A stretch of DNA of 8,994 bases, from NCBI GenBank assembly GCA_050945815.1, contig JBMNTQ010000078.1, positions 1-8,994 of the forward strand. The letters run 5' to 3'. Under the pieces are notes generated by a model, which was given only the letters and a program-made list of their open reading frames with translations, ran no database searches and was not told the origin of the DNA. Positions 5,859 to 8,994 of this stretch are shown piece by piece. A program made the position numbers and the translations under genes. The stretch is from JBMNTQ01 sp050945815. GTDB taxonomy: Bacteria > Bacillota > Clostridia > Christensenellales > JBMNTQ01. How positions within the stretch are numbered: position 1 is the first letter of the stretch; the number at the start of each line of letters is the position of its first letter.

Positions 5859-8800
5859 TTAAAGTTGAGCCAGCTTTTTGTAGTATTCCAGACGATCCAG
5901 AGCCTCTTTTTCGGATTGCTGGAACAGGGAATCTGCTACGTCCGGGAATTGCTTCTGGAGGGAAGCATAGCGGATTTCTTTCATGATGAAATCCTGATAG
6001 CTAGCGGAGGGGTCTTTGGAATCCAGAATGAACGGATTCTTGCCATCGTCCACTAAATTCGGGTTGTAACGATAGAGCGGCCAGTAACCGGCTTCCACCG
6101 CTGCTTTGGCTTCAGCCTGGGACTTGCCCATGTTGATGCCGTGGTTGATGCAGGGCGAATAGGCGATGATCAGAGACGGGCCTTTGTAGGCTTCCGCTTC
6201 GGACACGGCCTTGAGAAGCTGGTTGTGGTTGGCGCCCATGGCTACGCTGGCAACATAGATGTAGCCGTAGGACATGGAGATAAGCCCCAAGTCTTTTTTG
6301 CGGGTACGCTTGCCGGCAGCTGCGAATTTCGCGATGGAGCCGGTAGGCGTGGCTTTTGAGGCTTGGCCGCCGGTGTTTGAATAAACTTCTGTATCCATTA
6401 CCAATACGTTTACATCCTGACCCATGGCTAAAACGTGGTCTAATCCACCGTAGCCAATATCGTAGGCCCAGCCGTCGCCGCCGAAAATCCAGATGGATTT
6501 CTTGATGAACAGGTCGGCATTGCTTAGGATATTGGTTAACAGCGCCTTGGATTCACCCTCGGCAGCTTCGATTGCTCCGGGCAGAAGCGCATTTAGCTTG
6601 GCGGCAGCAGCCTTGGAAGCGTCTGCTTCATCTTGGCCGTCCAGCCATTCTGCAAAGGCGGCTTTCAAATCTTCGCTGATGTTCAGCTTGGAGGCTTCAA
6701 TGATCAGGTCGGCCAGTTTGGCGCGACGCTGGTTGATAGCCAGATTCATACCAAAGCCAAACTCCGCGTTGTCTTCGAACAAAGAGTTTGCCCATGCGGG
6801 GCCTTGGCCGCGGCTGTTGGTGGTATAGGGGCAAGTCGGGGAGCTTCCGCCATAGATGGAGGAGCAACCCGTGGCGTTGGCAATCAGCATTCTGTCGCCA
6901 AACAGTTGGGTAATCAGCTTGATGTAAGGAGTTTCGCCGCAGCCGGCACAGGCGCCGGAGAATTCAAACAGCGGCTTTAAGAACTGGCTGCCTTTGACAG
7001 TTGCCTTGTTGATGGTTATATCCGGTTCAGGCAAAGTCTGAGAGAAGTTCCAGTTGGGCTCCTCGGTGACACGAACCTTTTCCAAGGGCTCCATGACGAG
7101 AGCCTTTTGCTTGGAGGGGCAGATGTCTGCACAGTTGCCGCAGCCGGTGCAATCTAGGGGAGTCAGCTGCATGCGATATTCGAAGCCCGCATATTCTTTA
7201 CCAATGGCGGGTTTAGTTGTAAAATCTGCCGGGGCGTTTGCCAAGTCTTCCTTTTTGGTGAGGATGGGACGCAGGCAAGCGTGGGGACAGACATAGGAAC
7301 ACTGGTTGCACTGGATGCAATTTTCCAAGATCCAGTGGGGTACGTTTACCGCAATGCCGCGTTTTTCATACTGGGTGGTGCCTACAGGAACCACACCGTC
7401 TACTGCAAATGCGCTGACCGGCAGGCTGTTGCCTTCTTGGGCCAGGATCGGATGAACCACGTCCTTAAAATATTCGCTGTTGGGGAGGGCCACAGCGGTT
7501 GCCCCGGTGGCGGCGTTGCTCCAGCTTTCCGGATAGCTTATTTCGACAACGGCGTCGATGGCTTTATCGATGGCGTTCCAGTTCATGTTGACGATCTTGT
7601 CGCCTTTTCTGCCGTAGGTTTCTTTGACGGCCTGCTTCATATAGTCGATAGCCTGATCGACCGGGATAACCTGGGAGATCTTGAAGAAGGCAGCTTGCAT
7701 GACCATGTTGATGCGTCCGCCCAGCCCCACTTCGCGAGCTAAATCTACAGCGTCGATGTTGTAGAACCGAAGCTTTTTCTGTGCGATGGTGCGCTTGAGG
7801 GAAGCGGGCAGCATTTCGTCCATTTCCTCTGAAGTCCAAGGGGAGTTCAGCAAAAAGATGCCGCCCTCTTTGATGCCCTTGAGCATATCGTAGCGGGTGA
7901 CATAGGAAGGATTATGGCAGGCCACCAGCTCTGCCGTATCCAGCAGATAGGGGGATTTGATGGGCGACTTACCAAAGCGCAGGTGGCTGATGGTGATACC
8001 GCCGGATTTCTTGGAATCGTATTCGAAATAGCCTTGAGCATACATGTCGGTGTGGTCGCCGATGATCTTGATGCTGTTTTTGTTGGCGCCCACTGTGCCG
8101 TCGGAGCCTAAGCCATAGAACTTGCAGCGGTACGTTCCTTCGGCTGCTGCATCGATCTCCTCTGTGATGGCCAAAGAGGTATGGGTTACGTCATCTTCGA
8201 TGCCCACGGTGAAGTGGTTTTTCGGAGCGTCGGCGGCAAGGTTTTCGTAGATGGCGTTGATCATGGAGGGTGTGAACTCCTTGGAACCTAAGCCATAGCG
8301 CCCGCCGACGACTGTGATATCGGTGCGGCCGTTTTCGTACAGGGCAGCACATACGTCGGTATAGAGGGGTTCGCCTAAAGAGCCGGGCTCTTTGGTGCGA
8401 TCCATTACGGCGATCTTTTTTACAGTGGCAGGAATGGCCTGCAGGAAATGATCGATGGAGAAGGGGCGGTATAAACGGACTTTGATAGCACCGACTTTCT
8501 CGCCTTTTTTAGCGAGGTAGTCGATGGTCTCGTCTACAGCTTCGCTGCCGCTTCCCATGATGATGATGATGCGGTCGGCATCCTCAGCGCCTATATAATC
8601 GAACAGATTATAGGAACGGCCGGTCAGCTCGCCAACCTGTTTCATCGCTTCTTCTACGATAGCCGGTGTGGCCTGATAGAAGTTGTTGACAGCTTCGCGT
8701 CCCTGGAAATATACGTCCGGGTTCTGTGCCGTGCCTTGCTGGTGCGGATGGTCGGGGTTCATGGCTTTCTTGCGAAAAGCCGTGACGGCATCCCAGTCGA

Positions 8801-8994
8801 GTAGCTTGGCCATATCCTCGTAGGAGATTTCATCGATTTTCTGAACCTCGTGGGAGGTGCGGAAACCGTCGAAGAAGTGGAGGAAAGGCACGCGGGATTT
8901 CAAAGTCGCTAAATGGGAAACCAACGCCAAATCCATGACTTCCTGTACGGAGCCGGAAGCCAGCATAGCAAAGCCTGTCTGGCGGCAGGCCATG
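5859..8994 (-). CDS. Pyruvate:ferredoxin (flavodoxin) oxidoreductase, N-terminus cut by window edge
   Basis: This TPP and iron-sulfur enzyme (PorA/NifJ type) cleaves pyruvate with CoA to acetyl-CoA, CO2 and reduced ferredoxin in the cytoplasm. The 1044 visible residues show the end of the N-terminal TPP domain (RQTGFAMLAS, 4-13), domain II (about 130-260) and the gamma-type domain (about 290-490). An EKR-containing segment follows at 543-545. A two-cluster ferredoxin domain has Cys559/562/565/569 and Cys615/618/621/625. In the C-terminal TPP domain, Cys682, 685, 710 and 948 match the proximal cluster ligands, and GDGWAYDIG and DTEVYSNTGGQ form the TPP/metal site. The frame is still open at the edge. 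The Met at 8991-8993 lies inside a conserved motif, so roughly 130 residues are missing. The chain ends soon after the TPP domain, without the C-terminal extension known from Desulfovibrio africanus. Confidence 0.97.
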   Translation of the reverse strand, partial: MACRQTGFAMLASGSVQEVMDLALVSHLATLKSRVPFLHFFDGFRTSHEVQKIDEISYEDMAKLLDWDAVTAFRKKAMNPDHPHQQGTAQNPDVYFQGREAVNNFYQATPAIVEEAMKQVGELTGRSYNLFDYIGAEDADRIIIIMGSGSEAVDETIDYLAKKGEKVGAIKVRLYRPFSIDHFLQAIPATVKKIAVMDRTKEPGSLGEPLYTDVCAALYENGRTDITVVGGRYGLGSKEFTPSMINAIYENLAADAPKNHFTVGIEDDVTHTSLAITEEIDAAAEGTYRCKFYGLGSDGTVGANKNSIKIIGDHTDMYAQGYFEYDSKKSGGITISHLRFGKSPIKSPYLLDTAELVACHNPSYVTRYDMLKGIKEGGIFLLNSPWTSEEMDEMLPASLKRTIAQKKLRFYNIDAVDLAREVGLGGRINMVMQAAFFKISQVIPVDQAIDYMKQAVKETYGRKGDKIVNMNWNAIDKAIDAVVEISYPESWSNAATGATAVALPNSEYFKDVVHPILAQEGNSLPVSAFAVDGVVPVGTTQYEKRGIAVNVPHWILENCIQCNQCSYVCPHACLRPILTKKEDLANAPADFTTKPAIGKEYAGFEYRMQLTPLDCTGCGNCADICPSKQKALVMEPLEKVRVTEEPNWNFSQTLPEPDITINKATVKGSQFLKPLFEFSGACAGCGETPYIKLITQLFGDRMLIANATGCSSIYGGSSPTCPYTTNSRGQGPAWANSLFEDNAEFGFGMNLAINQRRAKLADLIIEASKLNISEDLKAAFAEWLDGQDEADASKAAAAKLNALLPGAIEAAEGESKALLTNILSNADLFIKKSIWIFGGDGWAYDIGYGGLDHVLAMGQDVNVLVMDTEVYSNTGGQASKATPTGSIAKFAAAGKRTRKKDLGLISMSYGYIYVASVAMGANHNQLLKAVSEAEAYKGPSLIIAYSPCINHGINMGKSQAEAKAAVEAGYWPLYRYNPNLVDDGKNPFILDSKDPSASYQDFIMKEIRYASLQKQFPDVADSLFQQSEKEALDRLEYYKKLAQL

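Noticed and set aside
8991..8993. ATG codon that could be read as the start of the oxidoreductase
   Set aside because: It lies within the conserved RQTGFAMLAS region, about 130 residues into known enzymes, and the upstream frame is open at the window edge. The gene is cut by the window, not naturally short.

Overview
This window looks like chromosomal DNA of an anaerobic, moderate-GC bacterium, most likely a member of the Bacillota. The evidence is a single-chain pyruvate:ferredoxin oxidoreductase, strong GGAGG-type ribosome binding sites, near-consensus sigma-70/sigma-A promoters, tRNAs with encoded CCA ends and classical Rho-independent terminators. Placement below phylum (for example Negativicutes) would be a guess. 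No mobile element, CRISPR array or phage gene is visible.

Layout from left to right. (1) Positions 62-440 hold a minus-strand tRNA unit: promoter, tRNA-Ser(TGA), tRNA-Ser(GCT) and terminator. (2) A stretch without genes (441-683) contains a hairpin built from AGGCCT palindromes, which may end the next operon. (3) Positions 684-3128 hold a tight minus-strand operon transcribed rmlC, rmlB, rmlD, with 3-nt gaps between genes. It encodes the last three enzymes of dTDP-L-rhamnose synthesis; the first enzyme gene, rmlA, is not in view. (4) An AT-rich divergent control region lies at 3129-3365. (5) Positions 3366-5672 hold a plus-strand pair: a membrane-anchored family 2 glycosyltransferase and a UDP-glucose 6-dehydrogenase, closed by a strong terminator. 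(6) After a second, opposite-facing terminator, the minus-strand pyruvate:ferredoxin oxidoreductase gene fills 5859-8994 and runs off the right edge. Its first roughly 130 codons are missing from the window.

Functionally, the middle of the window is a cell-surface polysaccharide precursor locus. The rml genes supply dTDP-L-rhamnose, the dehydrogenase supplies UDP-glucuronate, and the glycosyltransferase probably moves a sugar to a lipid carrier or a growing glycan at the membrane. The flanking tRNA unit and the oxidoreductase are housekeeping genes insulated by their own terminators. I looked for a new biological system and did not find one. The least characterised parts are the exact role of the glycosyltransferase and the repeats in the divergent control region.
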